Source of the DNA: Oscillibacter sp.
Lineage (GTDB): Bacteria; Bacillota; Clostridia; Oscillospirales; Oscillospiraceae
Reading direction: 5' to 3'
NCBI GenBank assembly: GCA_003522105.1
Contig: DPGF01000072.1
Span: forward strand, 1 to 60,336
DNA: 60,336 bases
This document shows, one piece after another, positions 39,890 through 48,828 of the stretch. The notes below the pieces were generated by a model. It was given only the letters and a program-made list of their open reading frames with translations, was not told the DNA's origin and did no database searches. The position numbers and the translations under genes are program-made. Position 1 is the stretch's first letter. Each line of letters begins with the position of its first letter.

Positions 39890-40870
39890 AAATCGGTTCA
39901 TGACGCCGAATATCGCTGCGATGCAGCCCAGCAGACTCACGCTCGTAAAGATAGCGACGAGCTTCACCTCACTCCAGCCGCAAAGCTCAAAGTGGTGGTG
40001 CAGCGGCGCCATTTTGAACAGGCGCTTGCCGTGTGTCGCCTTGAAGTAGCCGACCTGCAAAATATCGGAAAGCGTCTCGCAGATGTAAACAAAGCCGACA
40101 GGGATCAGCACAAGAGGCATATCATAGGCAAAGGCCAGCGCCGCCACCGTACCGCCGAGAAACAGCGAGCCAGTATCGCCCATGAAAACCTTGGCCGGGT
40201 GGAAATTATAGATAAGGAAGCCGAGCAAACCGCCGACGAGCGCCGCGGAATAAATGCCGAGCTGGTCATAGCCTTTCCACCAGATGGAAAGCACCGCAAA
40301 GAAGAGTCCCACCGGCACCGTCACGCTGCCGGCCAGGCCGTCGATACCGTCGGTGATGTTGACGGCGTTGACCGTACCCACGATGACAAAGGCCGCAAAC
40401 ACCATGTAGACCGGCCAGCTCATCACAAAGCTCTTGTTAAAAAACGGCACATAGAGGTTTGGCGTCAGCATGCCCTCAAAGCGCATCAGGCAGAGGAACG
40501 CGACCGCCGCGGCGAGCTGCAGCAGGAACTTCTGAATGGCGGTCAGGCCGAGATTCTGCTTGTGCTTCACCTTTTCAAAGTCGTCTAAAAAGCCGATGAC
40601 GCCGAAGATGAGCGCAAAGGCAAAGATATAAAGGTGCTTGAGATCTCCCGCCATCATGCCCTTCCAGCCGCAGACAAGAATGGACACCAGAATGCCGAGA
40701 ATGAACATCAGTCCGCCCATCGTCGGCGTGCCGGCCTTTCCGGCGTGCCAGGTGGGGCCGTCCTCGCGGATGCTCTGTCCCGCTTTCAGCTTGCGCAGCT
40801 CAGGAACCAGAAACTTTCCCGTGATCGCGGAGACCGCGAAGCTCAGTATGCAGGCAATGATGATCTTCAT
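39881..40870 (-). CDS. mraY: Phospho-N-acetylmuramoyl-pentapeptide-transferase
   Basis: A 329-residue membrane enzyme with about ten helices, making lipid I from UDP-MurNAc-pentapeptide and undecaprenyl phosphate. Motifs: FLDDFEKVKHKQNLGLTAIQ, NAVNITDGIDGLAGSV, VFMGDTGSLFLGG, HHHFELCGWSEVKLV. The start MKIIIACIL follows GAAGGAAAACGAAT and lies 71 bases inside the 3' end of murE. The longer frame upstream is antisense-like overlap. Confidence 0.96.
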   Translation of the reverse strand: MKIIIACILSFAVSAITGKFLVPELRKLKAGQSIREDGPTWHAGKAGTPTMGGLMFILGILVSILVCGWKGMMAGDLKHLYIFAFALIFGVIGFLDDFEKVKHKQNLGLTAIQKFLLQLAAAVAFLCLMRFEGMLTPNLYVPFFNKSFVMSWPVYMVFAAFVIVGTVNAVNITDGIDGLAGSVTVPVGLFFAVLSIWWKGYDQLGIYSAALVGGLLGFLIYNFHPAKVFMGDTGSLFLGGTVAALAFAYDMPLVLIPVGFVYICETLSDILQVGYFKATHGKRLFKMAPLHHHFELCGWSEVKLVAIFTSVSLLGCIAAIFGVMNRFHF

Positions 40871-42356
40871 ATTCGTTTTCCTTCGCCGCCGCAGCGGCTT
40901 CCTTCCTTTGTACTTGCGCGAACATCTCGCGCACAACCTCCCTCTCGTCGAGGTGGTATTTTGTCGTTCCGATCTCCTGATCGGTCTCGTGTCCCTTTCC
41001 GCAGAGGACGAGCACATCGCCCTCTTTCGCCTCGCACAGCGCAAAGCCGATGGCCTTGCGCCGGTCTTCCACGACGGCAAACGGCGTTTTGCTCTCCAAA
41101 AGCGCGGGCAGAATGTCGCGCAGGATCGCGTAGGGATCTTCGGTGCGTGGATTGTCGCTCGTGAGAACGACAAAGTCCGAAAGCGCCGCGGCAATGCGTC
41201 CCATGCGGGGACGCTTCGATTTGTCGCGGTCTCCCCCGCAGCCAAAAAGTGCGATCACGCGCCCGTCGGCAAAGCCGCAGACGGTGGAAAGGATATTTTT
41301 CAGTCCGTCCGGCGTGTGGGCATAGTCGATGATAACGGTAAACGGTGCAGAAAGCGGCACGACCTCGCATCGGCCCTTCACGCCGATGCAGCCTTGCAGC
41401 GCTTCCGCGAGCGCGTGCAGCGGCACGCCGAGCGCCTGCACGGCGCAGAGCGCCGCAAGCGCATTATAGAGCGAAAAGCCGCCGGGAATGCCGATCCTTG
41501 TCTCCTCATGGTCAAGATCGGTGCAGGCGGTAAAGCGCACACCGTCGTTTTCGTAGCGGGCGCGCCAGCCGACAAGATCGTTCGTCATATCCTGCCCGAA
41601 TGTCACACTTTCGCCCGCAAAGCGAGCGAGCAGCCGCTCCGTCCACGGATCGTCGCCATTGACACAGGCGATGTCGCACTGGTCGAAAAGGCGCGCTTTT
41701 GCCTCGCAATAGGCTTCCATCGTGCCGTGATAGTCGAGGTGATCCTGCGTCAGATTCGTAAAAACGCCGACGCGAAAGCGGATCCCCTCCACCCTTTTTT
41801 GCATCAGCGCATGGGAGGAGACCTCCATCACCGCGTAAGTACAGCCCGCATCGACCATCTGGGCGAGCAGGCGCTGCAAGGTCAGCGCGTCGGGCGTGGT
41901 GCGCTCTGCCGGAACGGCACTTTCTCCGATCAGGTTCTGATTCGTGCCGATGAGTCCGACCTTCGCGCCCTTCGTGCGCTCCAGCAGCTGCTTGATCAGA
42001 CAGGTCGTGGTTGTTTTGCCGTTCGTGCCGGTCACACCGACCACGGTGAGTTTTCCCGCCGGAGTACCATACCATACCGCCGCGCAAAGCGCAAGCGCTT
42101 TGTGCGCATCGGGCACAAGAATGTAGGGGATCTCCGTTTCCGGCGGCTGCTCGCACACGGCGCAGGCTGCGCCGCGCGCCTTTGCTTCGGCGATATAGTC
42201 GCCGCCGTCCTCTTTTTCCCCCGGCAGGGCGAAAAAGAGCGTTCCTTCCCCCGTTTCGCGGGAATCGAGCGCAAGGCCGCCGATCGTCAGATCCTGCGGC
42301 GCATGCACTTCCTTTTCTTTCAATACGGAAACAAGCTCAGATAACTGCGTTTTCAA
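40800..42356 (-). CDS. murE: UDP-MurNAc-L-alanyl-D-glutamate:meso-DAP ligase
   Basis: A 518-residue Mur ligase. ATP loop VVGVTGTNGKTTTT (about 107), the meso-DAP selectivity motif DNPRTEDPY (about 404), and carbamylated-Lys region. So peptidoglycan is of the DAP type. A TTG start (42354-42356) follows AAAGGAATTT. The C-terminal tail (QRKEAAAAAKENEYEDHH) is unusually long and overlaps mraY by 71 bases. murF, usually next, is absent. Confidence 0.95.
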   Translation of the reverse strand: MKTQLSELVSVLKEKEVHAPQDLTIGGLALDSRETGEGTLFFALPGEKEDGGDYIAEAKARGAACAVCEQPPETEIPYILVPDAHKALALCAAVWYGTPAGKLTVVGVTGTNGKTTTTCLIKQLLERTKGAKVGLIGTNQNLIGESAVPAERTTPDALTLQRLLAQMVDAGCTYAVMEVSSHALMQKRVEGIRFRVGVFTNLTQDHLDYHGTMEAYCEAKARLFDQCDIACVNGDDPWTERLLARFAGESVTFGQDMTNDLVGWRARYENDGVRFTACTDLDHEETRIGIPGGFSLYNALAALCAVQALGVPLHALAEALQGCIGVKGRCEVVPLSAPFTVIIDYAHTPDGLKNILSTVCGFADGRVIALFGCGGDRDKSKRPRMGRIAAALSDFVVLTSDNPRTEDPYAILRDILPALLESKTPFAVVEDRRKAIGFALCEAKEGDVLVLCGKGHETDQEIGTTKYHLDEREVVREMFAQVQRKEAAAAAKENEYEDHHCLHTELRGLRDHGKVSGS

Positions 42357-42387
42357 AAATTCCTTTCGGAATTGGGTCTTGCTGTCT

Positions 42388-44616
42388 TTAGTCGCGCACC
42401 GAGCTGTCGCTGAACTGAACGCGCACGACCGCGCCCGCCTCGACCTCTGTGCCCGCCGCGATGCTCTGCGAGATGGCGCGCACGGTGGACGAGCTTGCGT
42501 TCGTTGCGCCGGAAACACCCATGATAAGCCCCGCGTTCACGATCTTCTGGTTCGCGGTCGCGGCGCTGTCGCCCACGACATTCGGCACGATGCATTTCTC
42601 GCCCGATTTCTCCGCGCCGAGGTAGAGAATGATCTCTGCGCTGTTGGGCACGATCGCGCCGCCCGCGGGCGTCTGGTCGGTGACGGTGTCGCCGCTGCCG
42701 ACGGTGCGGAAGCTGAAGCCGTTCGCGCTCAGGCGCTCGGCCGCCGCGTCCTTTGAAAGGCCGACAACGTTCGGCACGGTTTTATCCGCGCCGACAAGTT
42801 CTTCGGCGGTGTAGCTCGGCTCGATGCCGAGATACGGCAGGATCTCACCCATCACGGAGCTTGCCACGGGCGCGACCATGTTACCGCCGGAAACATAGGT
42901 TCCGGTCCACTTGTTCGGTTCATCGAGCGTGAGAAGCATCATCACCTGCGGATCGTCCGCAGGGGCAAAGCACACGAAGGAAACGATAACGTTGCCGCCA
43001 ACCTTATCGGCTGTGCCCGTCTTGCCGCCGATGCGGTAGCCCGCGACCTGGCCGTTTTTACCCGTGCCGGTGGTCACTTCGTATTCCATAATATCGCGCA
43101 CGAGCGCGGAGGTCTCCGCAGAGATGACCTGACGAATGGGCGTTGCGTCGTGCCGGGAGACAACATTGCCGTCCTGATCGGTGATCTCTTCCACAAGATA
43201 CGGCGTGTAGAGATAGCCGCCATTGACGCAGGCGCACTGCGCCGCAAGCAGCGCAACGGGCGTGACGTTGAAGTTCTGGCCGAAGGCATAGCACGCCAGG
43301 GCAAGCGTTGAATACTTGATCTCACTGTTGGCAAAGCCGCTGGCCTCGCCCGTGGTGTCGATGCCGGTCTTTTCCAGCAAGCCGAAATCCTGCATGTACT
43401 GGTAGAATTTCGCGTTGCCGACGCGAAGGCCGATGTTGATGAACGCGGGGTTGCAGGAGTTTGCAAACGCCTGCGTCAGATTCTGCTGGCCGTGGCCGAC
43501 GCGCTTGGAGCACCAGATCTTCTGACCTTCGATGGTGGTGTTGCCGCCGCAGTAGAAGCCCGTGTTCAGATCGACGACGTTTTCCTCAAGCGCCATGGCG
43601 AGCGTGAGCGTTTTGAAGGTGGAACCCGGCTCATAGGTATCGTTGATGGCCTTGCTGCGCCACTGCTTGTTGAGAAGATCCTTCATGTTCTCCTCGATCT
43701 GCTCCTCCGTCATGCCGGAGGTCAGAAAATCGTTGTAGACCTTGCCGGGAGCGTTCAGATCGTACGTCGGGAGCGACGCCATCGCCAGTACCGCGCCGGT
43801 GTTGACGTCCATGACGATGCCCGTTGCGCCCTTTCCCGTGCCGAAGCGTGCCTCCAGCTCCTGCACGCCCTTTTCAAGGTAATACTGAATGGTGGTGTCG
43901 AGCGTCGTGTGCAGGTCGCAGCCGTTTTCCGCGTCGAAATACTGGTCATACTGGTAGAGCACGGAGCGGCCGTCGCGGTCGCGCGCGGTGACGACCATGC
44001 CGTTTTCACCGGTCAGTTCGTCGTTATAGGTCGCCTCCAGTCCCATCGAGCCGCCGTTGTCGTTGGCAAAGCCGATGACCTGCGAGGCAAGCGTCCCCTT
44101 GGGATAGCTGCGCTTGCTCGTCGGGCGCAGGAAAACGCCCCTGAGTTCATTCTCGTTGATGAATTCCCGCACCTTGTCGGCAAGCTCATCGTCCGCTTTT
44201 TTCTTGAGGATCTCGTACTGAGAATTTGTTTTCTCCATCTTTTTGAGAATGTCAGCAGCGTCGAGGTTCAGGATCTCAGCAAGGCCGTTTGCGATCAGGT
44301 TCTGATCCTGATCGTTCTCGACGATCTCCTTGGGCGAGAGAAAAATATCCTCCGCCGAGGCGGACATCGCAAGGATCGTACCGTTTCTGTCGTAAATGGT
44401 GCCGCGGCTCGCCTCCACCGTGGTGCGCAGCGTCTGCTGCCGCACGGCGACGGACTGAAGCTCATCGTGCTCGGTGATCTGCCAGTGATAAAGCTTGGCA
44501 AAGAGCAGCACGAAAGTCAGCACGCCGAACACGCCGAGCAACAGCAGCGTTCTTGTCTGAATGATGCGGTTTGCCCGTCGCGCGGATTCGGGACGTCTTT
44601 TTTGGGGTTGTGCCAC
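42388..44616 (-). CDS. Class B penicillin-binding protein with PASTA domains (SpoVD/FtsI type)
   Basis: A 742-residue transpeptidase with one N-terminal membrane anchor (about 22-45), a dimerisation domain and a transpeptidase domain with SxxK in YEPGSTFKTL (about 331), SxN in FANSCNPAF, KTG in YRIGGKTGTADK (about 534). Two PASTA domains follow (about 612-675 and 680-742), which marks the SpoVD/Pbp2x class. It starts with GTG ten bases after AAGGAGG. It works with the SEDS protein in this cluster, in division or spore cortex synthesis. Confidence 0.94.
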   Translation of the reverse strand: MAQPQKRRPESARRANRIIQTRTLLLLGVFGVLTFVLLFAKLYHWQITEHDELQSVAVRQQTLRTTVEASRGTIYDRNGTILAMSASAEDIFLSPKEIVENDQDQNLIANGLAEILNLDAADILKKMEKTNSQYEILKKKADDELADKVREFINENELRGVFLRPTSKRSYPKGTLASQVIGFANDNGGSMGLEATYNDELTGENGMVVTARDRDGRSVLYQYDQYFDAENGCDLHTTLDTTIQYYLEKGVQELEARFGTGKGATGIVMDVNTGAVLAMASLPTYDLNAPGKVYNDFLTSGMTEEQIEENMKDLLNKQWRSKAINDTYEPGSTFKTLTLAMALEENVVDLNTGFYCGGNTTIEGQKIWCSKRVGHGQQNLTQAFANSCNPAFINIGLRVGNAKFYQYMQDFGLLEKTGIDTTGEASGFANSEIKYSTLALACYAFGQNFNVTPVALLAAQCACVNGGYLYTPYLVEEITDQDGNVVSRHDATPIRQVISAETSALVRDIMEYEVTTGTGKNGQVAGYRIGGKTGTADKVGGNVIVSFVCFAPADDPQVMMLLTLDEPNKWTGTYVSGGNMVAPVASSVMGEILPYLGIEPSYTAEELVGADKTVPNVVGLSKDAAAERLSANGFSFRTVGSGDTVTDQTPAGGAIVPNSAEIILYLGAEKSGEKCIVPNVVGDSAATANQKIVNAGLIMGVSGATNASSSTVRAISQSIAAGTEVEAGAVVRVQFSDSSVRD

Positions 44617-44684
44617 TGCTGTTCATCCTCCTTAAAGATGGAAAAGGAGTAAGGAAGCTCCTTACTCCTTATGTATAGCTTCGC

Positions 44685-45263
44685 TCATTTGAAATATTCC
44701 ACCACCGCACATACGCCGTTGCCAAGCGATGTGAGCGCCCGAGCCAGCACGTTCTGGCTCTTCTGCTGATAGACGACCACGCTGTCAGCTTCCGACAGGT
44801 CGATATAGTAGACCTGTGAGGCGCTTGGCTTGGCCATACCGGCCGCGGCCGCCGCCTCTTTGATGGTGGTGAGATCAAAGGTTTTTTCATAACGCGTGAG
44901 CAGCGCGACATGCTCGTCCTCGAGCGCAGCGATCTCCTTCTGCACGGAAACGACCTGCGAAGAGATCTCGGTAAGCTGCGCACGGCACAGGATCATCAGC
45001 GCGACCATGGCAGTCAGTGCCGCAAAGCCGCACAGTGCGCCGAGCGAGACCTTCTCGCGTTGGCGGCGGACGGGTGCAGCTTTCTTCTGCACCTTCCGCT
45101 GCGGCGGGCGCATAAATTCTTCGCGCTGATGCTCGCGCTCATATTCCTGCTCGCGGCGCAGTCTGCGCTGGCGCTCTTCGTAGGCAGGATCGTAAGCGAG
45201 ATTGCCATTGACTCGTCCGCTGTAGCGGCGGTATTTCATGTTCTGCTCTCTGCGGTTGGCCAT
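44685..45263 (-). CDS. ftsL: FtsL-like cell division protein
   Basis: A 192-residue bitopic protein. A long, highly charged N-terminal region (about 1-68), one transmembrane helix (LCGFAALTAMVALMILCRA), then a coiled coil (TEISSQVVSVQKEIAALEDE) and KTFDLTTIKEAAAAAGMAKP. Size and position between rsmH and the PBP fit FtsL, which pairs with DivIC and FtsQ. The N-terminal extension is longer than usual. The start follows AAAGGAGATCGCC. Confidence 0.85.
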   Translation of the reverse strand: MANRREQNMKYRRYSGRVNGNLAYDPAYEERQRRLRREQEYEREHQREEFMRPPQRKVQKKAAPVRRQREKVSLGALCGFAALTAMVALMILCRAQLTEISSQVVSVQKEIAALEDEHVALLTRYEKTFDLTTIKEAAAAAGMAKPSASQVYYIDLSEADSVVVYQQKSQNVLARALTSLGNGVCAVVEYFK

Positions 45264-45299
45264 GGCGATCTCCTTTCTTTTGCGTATTCTTTGCTGTTG

Positions 45300-46238
45300 T
45301 CAGCACTTTTCTGCGACGCGCAGCTTTGCGCTGCGGGCGCGGGGATTTTCGGCAAGCTCTTCCTCGTTCGACACGATGGGCTTTCGCGTAATGAGCTTTA
45401 CCTTCGGTTTTCTGCCGCACACGCACACCGGGAATTCCGGCGGGCAAATGCAGCCCTGTGCAAGCTCCTGGAGCTTTTTCTTAACAATTCGGTCCTCAAG
45501 CGAGTGGAACGTAATGACCGCAAGCCGTCCGCCGCTTTTGAGGTTCTTCTCTGCCGCGTCGAGCATCGGCGGAAGCTCGCCCAGCTCGTCGTTCACGGCG
45601 ATGCGGATGGCCTGAAAGCTGCGCTTGGCGGGGTGCTGCTTTTCGCGCAGCGCGCTCGCCGGCATCGCTGAGCGGATCAGGTCTGCAAGCTCAAGCGTTG
45701 TCTCGATGGTTCTCTGCTCGCGGTACGCGCAGATCTTCTTTGCAATGGCGGGCGCGTAGCGCTCCTCACCGTATTCAAAGAGAATGCGCCGCAGCTCTTC
45801 ATAGGACCAGGTGTTCACCACCTCGTGCGCCGTCAGAGCGGCGGACTCGTCCATGCGCATGTCGAGCGGCGCGTCCTGCTTGTAGGAAAAACCACGCTGT
45901 GCCTCGTCAAGCTGCGGGGAGGAAACGCCGAGGTCAAAGAGCATTCCGTCCACACCGCGGACGCCCAGCTCGTACAACACAGAGTCAAGCGCGCTGAAGT
46001 TGCTGTGGACGAGCGTGACCTTATCGAGATAGTCGCCGAGGCGGCGGTTCGCCGCTTCGATGGCGGTCTCGTCGCGGTCGAGCGCGATGAGCCTGCCCGT
46101 TGTCAGGCGGCGCACGATCTCGAGCGAATGGCCGGCGCGGCCGAGCGTGCCGTCCACATAAATGCCGTCAGGCTTGATGGCGAGCGCATCGAGGCACTCG
46201 TGCAGCAGCACCGACTTATGACCGTAGTTCTCTTCCAT
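45300..46238 (-). CDS. rsmH: 16S rRNA (cytosine(1402)-N(4))-methyltransferase
   Basis: A 312-residue methyltransferase (MraW). VLLHECLDAL, SAM-binding DGTLGRAGHSLEIVRRL, FDLGVSSPQLDEAQRGFSYK, PLDMRMDES and the C-terminal SARSAKLRVAEK are all canonical. It starts one base after the mraZ stop (TGATATG), so it is translationally coupled. Confidence 0.98.
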   Translation of the reverse strand: MEENYGHKSVLLHECLDALAIKPDGIYVDGTLGRAGHSLEIVRRLTTGRLIALDRDETAIEAANRRLGDYLDKVTLVHSNFSALDSVLYELGVRGVDGMLFDLGVSSPQLDEAQRGFSYKQDAPLDMRMDESAALTAHEVVNTWSYEELRRILFEYGEERYAPAIAKKICAYREQRTIETTLELADLIRSAMPASALREKQHPAKRSFQAIRIAVNDELGELPPMLDAAEKNLKSGGRLAVITFHSLEDRIVKKKLQELAQGCICPPEFPVCVCGRKPKVKLITRKPIVSNEEELAENPRARSAKLRVAEKC

Positions 46239-46239
46239 A

Positions 46240-46656
46240 TCAGAATCCCAACTCTTCCATCACGGCGGCCAGATTCTCGGGGTTGAGTTCCGCGGCCTCG
46301 ATCTCTGCCCACTTCTCCGCGTTCCAGATCTCGGCGCGGTTCGACACGCCGATCACGACCACATCTTTTTCAAGATGGGCGTAGGCTCTGAGCTTCTGCG
46401 GAAGCACGATGCGTCCCTGCGCATCTGGCTCGCACTTGGCGGCATTGGCAAAGAGCGGGCGCATGGCCTTGGTCTTTGTGTAGGGCAGACCTTCAAACTT
46501 TTCGGTAAAGCGCGCCCAGGAAGCGTCGGAATAAACGCTCAGGCAAGAATCCATGCCCATGGTGACATAAAACGTGTCGCCCAGTTCCTCGCGCAGCTTC
46601 GCAGGAATAAAGAGCCGCCCCTTGGCATCGATCGTATGCTGATACTGACCTGTCAC
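46240..46656 (-). CDS. mraZ: Transcriptional regulator MraZ
   Basis: A 138-residue double AbrB-like (SpoVT) protein. The start is GTG (46654-46656) with GGAGGGAGCCGCC ahead. Motifs YQHTIDAKGRLFIPAKLREE and the second copy DAQGRIVLPQKLRAYA. MraZ forms a ring and represses the dcw operon. Its likely binding repeats are found downstream of the promoter. Confidence 0.95.
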   Translation of the reverse strand: MTGQYQHTIDAKGRLFIPAKLREELGDTFYVTMGMDSCLSVYSDASWARFTEKFEGLPYTKTKAMRPLFANAAKCEPDAQGRIVLPQKLRAYAHLEKDVVVIGVSNRAEIWNAEKWAEIEAAELNPENLAAVMEELGF

Positions 46657-46792
46657 GGCGGCTCCCTCCTTTTTTGGTATTTGGGGCATCGCGGGGGCGC
46701 GAAAGCGCGGCCTTTTCCCGTTTTCCGAAAAAGCCGTGCCGCGCTTGTCCTGATGCTCACGTGGGAAAGAAAACCATTTTCATGGTATGATG

Positions 46793-46808
46793 CCCCACTT
46801 TTCCCCAC
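46793..46808 (-). promoter_or_regulatory. MraZ-box direct repeats
   Basis: On the minus strand GTGGGG occurs twice (46803-46808 and 46793-46798) with a 10-bp period, matching known MraZ-binding TGGG repeats. They lie just after the dcw promoter, as expected for autoregulation. Confidence 0.7.
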
Positions 46809-46818
46809 CTTTGCTTTG

Positions 46819-46847
46819 AGTATACGAGATTCACATAAAAAATGCAA
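46819..46847 (-). promoter_or_regulatory. dcw operon promoter
   Basis: On the minus strand TTGCAT (46842-46847) and TATACT (46819-46824) are separated by 17 bases, 165 bp before mraZ. Confidence 0.75.
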
Positions 46848-46951
46848 GCAGAAATTTCCCTGCGTTTTCAAGGCTTTTGCCGCTTTTTCCCGCAAAAAAG
46901 CGGCCGCCGCGCGTCTCTTTTGAAACCTTTGTTCTACTTTTATTTTGAACA

Positions 46952-46989
46952 AAAAAGAGCCGCCACAATATCTTGTGGCGGCTCTTTTT
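46952..46989. terminator. Terminator upstream of the dcw operon
   Basis: AAAAAGAGCCGCCACAA (46952-46968) pairs perfectly with TTGTGGCGGCTCTTTTT (46973-46989). It ends the rsmD-coaD-coiled-coil unit on the minus strand. No gene is seen in the rest of 46657-47061. Confidence 0.9.
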
Positions 46990-47061
46990 CTTGTGTCCAA
47001 ATATAGATTATGTCTACCAATTTTGTCGGTTTTTGTCACTTTTGACAATTTTTCATTGTAC

Positions 47062-47577
47062 TTACGCTTGTTTTTCAGCGGACTGTGCCAGTTCCTCGCG
47101 TTTTTTCTGCATCTGCGCTACAGATGCGGCACGGAAGTCGGAACGGGACTGCTGCACCTCGGCCAGCGCCATCTGAATGGCCTCCTCGGTGCGGCGCAGC
47201 GCATCTTCCGTGTATTCGTTGGCAACGCGGTACATCTCGCGGCTGCGATCTTCGGCGCGCTTGATGATCTCGCGGCTGCGATCACGCGCAGCGGTAAGCA
47301 CCTCAGTCTCGGAGACCTTGGCTTTCGCGTCCAGTTCAGCCTGCTGCATCATGCGCTCCACATCGCGCTTGGCAGCCTTGACATAATCCTCCTTCGCGCG
47401 GATCAGCTCCTGCGCGCGCGCGAGCTCCACCGGCAGCTGTGCGCGGATCTCATCAAGCAGATCAAGCGCCTCATCGCGGTTCAAAATGCACCTATCGCTC
47501 GACAGCGGCGCATTCTTCGCCCCGTCGATCATCTCATAAAGCATATCCAGAAGATGCTGCACATCATTGTTCGCCAT
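47062..47577 (-). CDS. Coiled-coil protein of unknown function (DivIVA/AtpF-like)
   Basis: A 171-residue, mostly helical and highly charged protein without membrane segments. Residues about 1-30 are compact (MANNDVQHLLDMLYEMIDGA); the rest is a long coiled coil with many RA/RE/EA repeats (RDRSREIIKRAEDRSREMYR). Homologues are often labelled ATPase or hypothetical. It overlaps coaD by 14 bases and is last in the operon, close to the dcw cluster, so a cell-shape or division role is possible. No characterised family recognised. Confidence 0.7.
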   Translation of the reverse strand: MANNDVQHLLDMLYEMIDGAKNAPLSSDRCILNRDEALDLLDEIRAQLPVELARAQELIRAKEDYVKAAKRDVERMMQQAELDAKAKVSETEVLTAARDRSREIIKRAEDRSREMYRVANEYTEDALRRTEEAIQMALAEVQQSRSDFRAASVAQMQKKREELAQSAEKQA

Positions 47578-48061
47578 GGTCTTCTCCCCATTCTTTCACA
47601 AGCGCCGCTGCGCGCAGCGGCATATATTTTTCAAGGTCTTGTCCGTATTTGATCATCTCGCGCACCATCGTGGAGCTGATGTGCTGATACTTCGGCTCTG
47701 CAACGAGCAGCACCGTTTCAAGCGCCCCCTCCGACACATCGCGGTAGATGAGCGAGAGCTGCTGCTCGGCGTCAAAATCCACGCTGTTGCGCACGCCGCG
47801 CACAAGAAACTGTGCGTTTTTTCGGAGCGCGTAGTCGGTCAAAAGTCCGCCGCCAAGCTCGGCTTCCACGTTGGGAAAGTCCTCAACGCTCGCGCGCATC
47901 AGCGCAAGCTTCTGTTCGTCTGAAAACATCGGGTGCGTCTTCGTTCCGTTCGGCACGATGGACACATACACGCGGTCGAAGAGCTTCGACGCACGCGCGA
48001 TGATGTCCTGATGCCCGATCGTCACGGGATCGAACGAGCCGGGAAAGACTGCGATCTTCAT
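47564..48061 (-). CDS. coaD: Phosphopantetheine adenylyltransferase
   Basis: A 165-residue nucleotidyltransferase for coenzyme A synthesis. N-terminal AVFPGSFDPVTIGHQDIIAR with the TxGH motif, LVRGVRNSVDFDAEQQLSLI and the C-terminal HISSTMVREMIKYG. Its ATG overlaps the rsmD stop (ATGA). The rsmD-coaD order is conserved in Firmicutes. Confidence 0.97.
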   Translation of the reverse strand: MKIAVFPGSFDPVTIGHQDIIARASKLFDRVYVSIVPNGTKTHPMFSDEQKLALMRASVEDFPNVEAELGGGLLTDYALRKNAQFLVRGVRNSVDFDAEQQLSLIYRDVSEGALETVLLVAEPKYQHISSTMVREMIKYGQDLEKYMPLRAAALVKEWGEDHGEQ

Positions 48062-48615
48062 GCCTCTTCCTCCCCCGCGCGGTGATAGATCGTCACTTTA
48101 ATCTTGCCGTAGCGGTATTCGCGGTACAGGCTGTACGGCGCAGGAAGCGCCGGCAGCGCCTGATCCAGCGCGCTTTCCGCCACCATTATACCATGGGGCG
48201 ATAAAATGTCAAACGAGGCGATCTTCTCCATCGCCTGCTCCAGAAGGCCGCTGCCGTAGGGCGGATCGAGAAAGATGATGTCGAATTTCTGCCGCTGTGC
48301 GCCGAGCGATGCAACGGAGTCGCCGCAGATGACCTGTGCGTTCTCCTCAAGACGGCACAGCGCAAGATTCTCGCGCACGAGCTTCACCGCGTCCGCGCGC
48401 TTATCGATGAAAAGTGCGCTTTTTGCTCCGCGCGAAAGTGCCTCGATGCCGAGCTGCCCTGTGCCCGCAAACAGATCGAGCACGCGCGCATTCTCCACGT
48501 CAAACTGGATACAATTAAAGATGCTCTCCTTGACCTTATCGGTCGTCGGCCGGGTCTCCATACCCTTGAGTTCGCCCAGCCGCCGTCCGCGCGCCGAGCC
48601 TGTGATCACTCTCAT
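48058..48615 (-). CDS. rsmD: 16S rRNA (guanine(966)-N(2))-methyltransferase
   Basis: A 185-residue methyltransferase. The start MRVITGSARGRRL follows GGAGGGATAACG. ETRPTTDKVKESIFN, SAM motif VLDLFAGTGQLGIEALSRGA and the target-base motif FLDPPYGSG identify RsmD. Start of a three-gene operon with coaD. Confidence 0.96.
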   Translation of the reverse strand: MRVITGSARGRRLGELKGMETRPTTDKVKESIFNCIQFDVENARVLDLFAGTGQLGIEALSRGAKSALFIDKRADAVKLVRENLALCRLEENAQVICGDSVASLGAQRQKFDIIFLDPPYGSGLLEQAMEKIASFDILSPHGIMVAESALDQALPALPAPYSLYREYRYGKIKVTIYHRAGEEEA

Positions 48616-48742
48616 CGTTATCCCTCCACAGCGCCGACGGTCACGGCGCAACATACTCTCTGGTTTCCATAATACGTGAATTTCCGTTCATTTTCAATAG
48701 ACACTCTGACATTTTCCCGCATTTTCCGCAAAATATTTTCTC

Positions 48743-48771
48743 TTGTTATTCCCGCACGCTTCGTATATAAT
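48743..48771 (+). promoter_or_regulatory. Promoter of the Asp23-fakA operon
   Basis: TTGTTA (48743-48748), 17-base spacer, TATAAT (48766-48771), 57 bp upstream of the first start codon. Confidence 0.75.
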
Positions 48772-48828
48772 GGTATGGAGTAGTAATATGGTCACATTTT
48801 ATCGACCAGGGAGAAAGGAGTATCTTCC

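Noticed and set aside
40871..41245. N-terminal extension of MraY by 125 residues
   Set aside because: The extension is an out-of-frame reading of murE; mature MraY begins at the first membrane helix at 40870.
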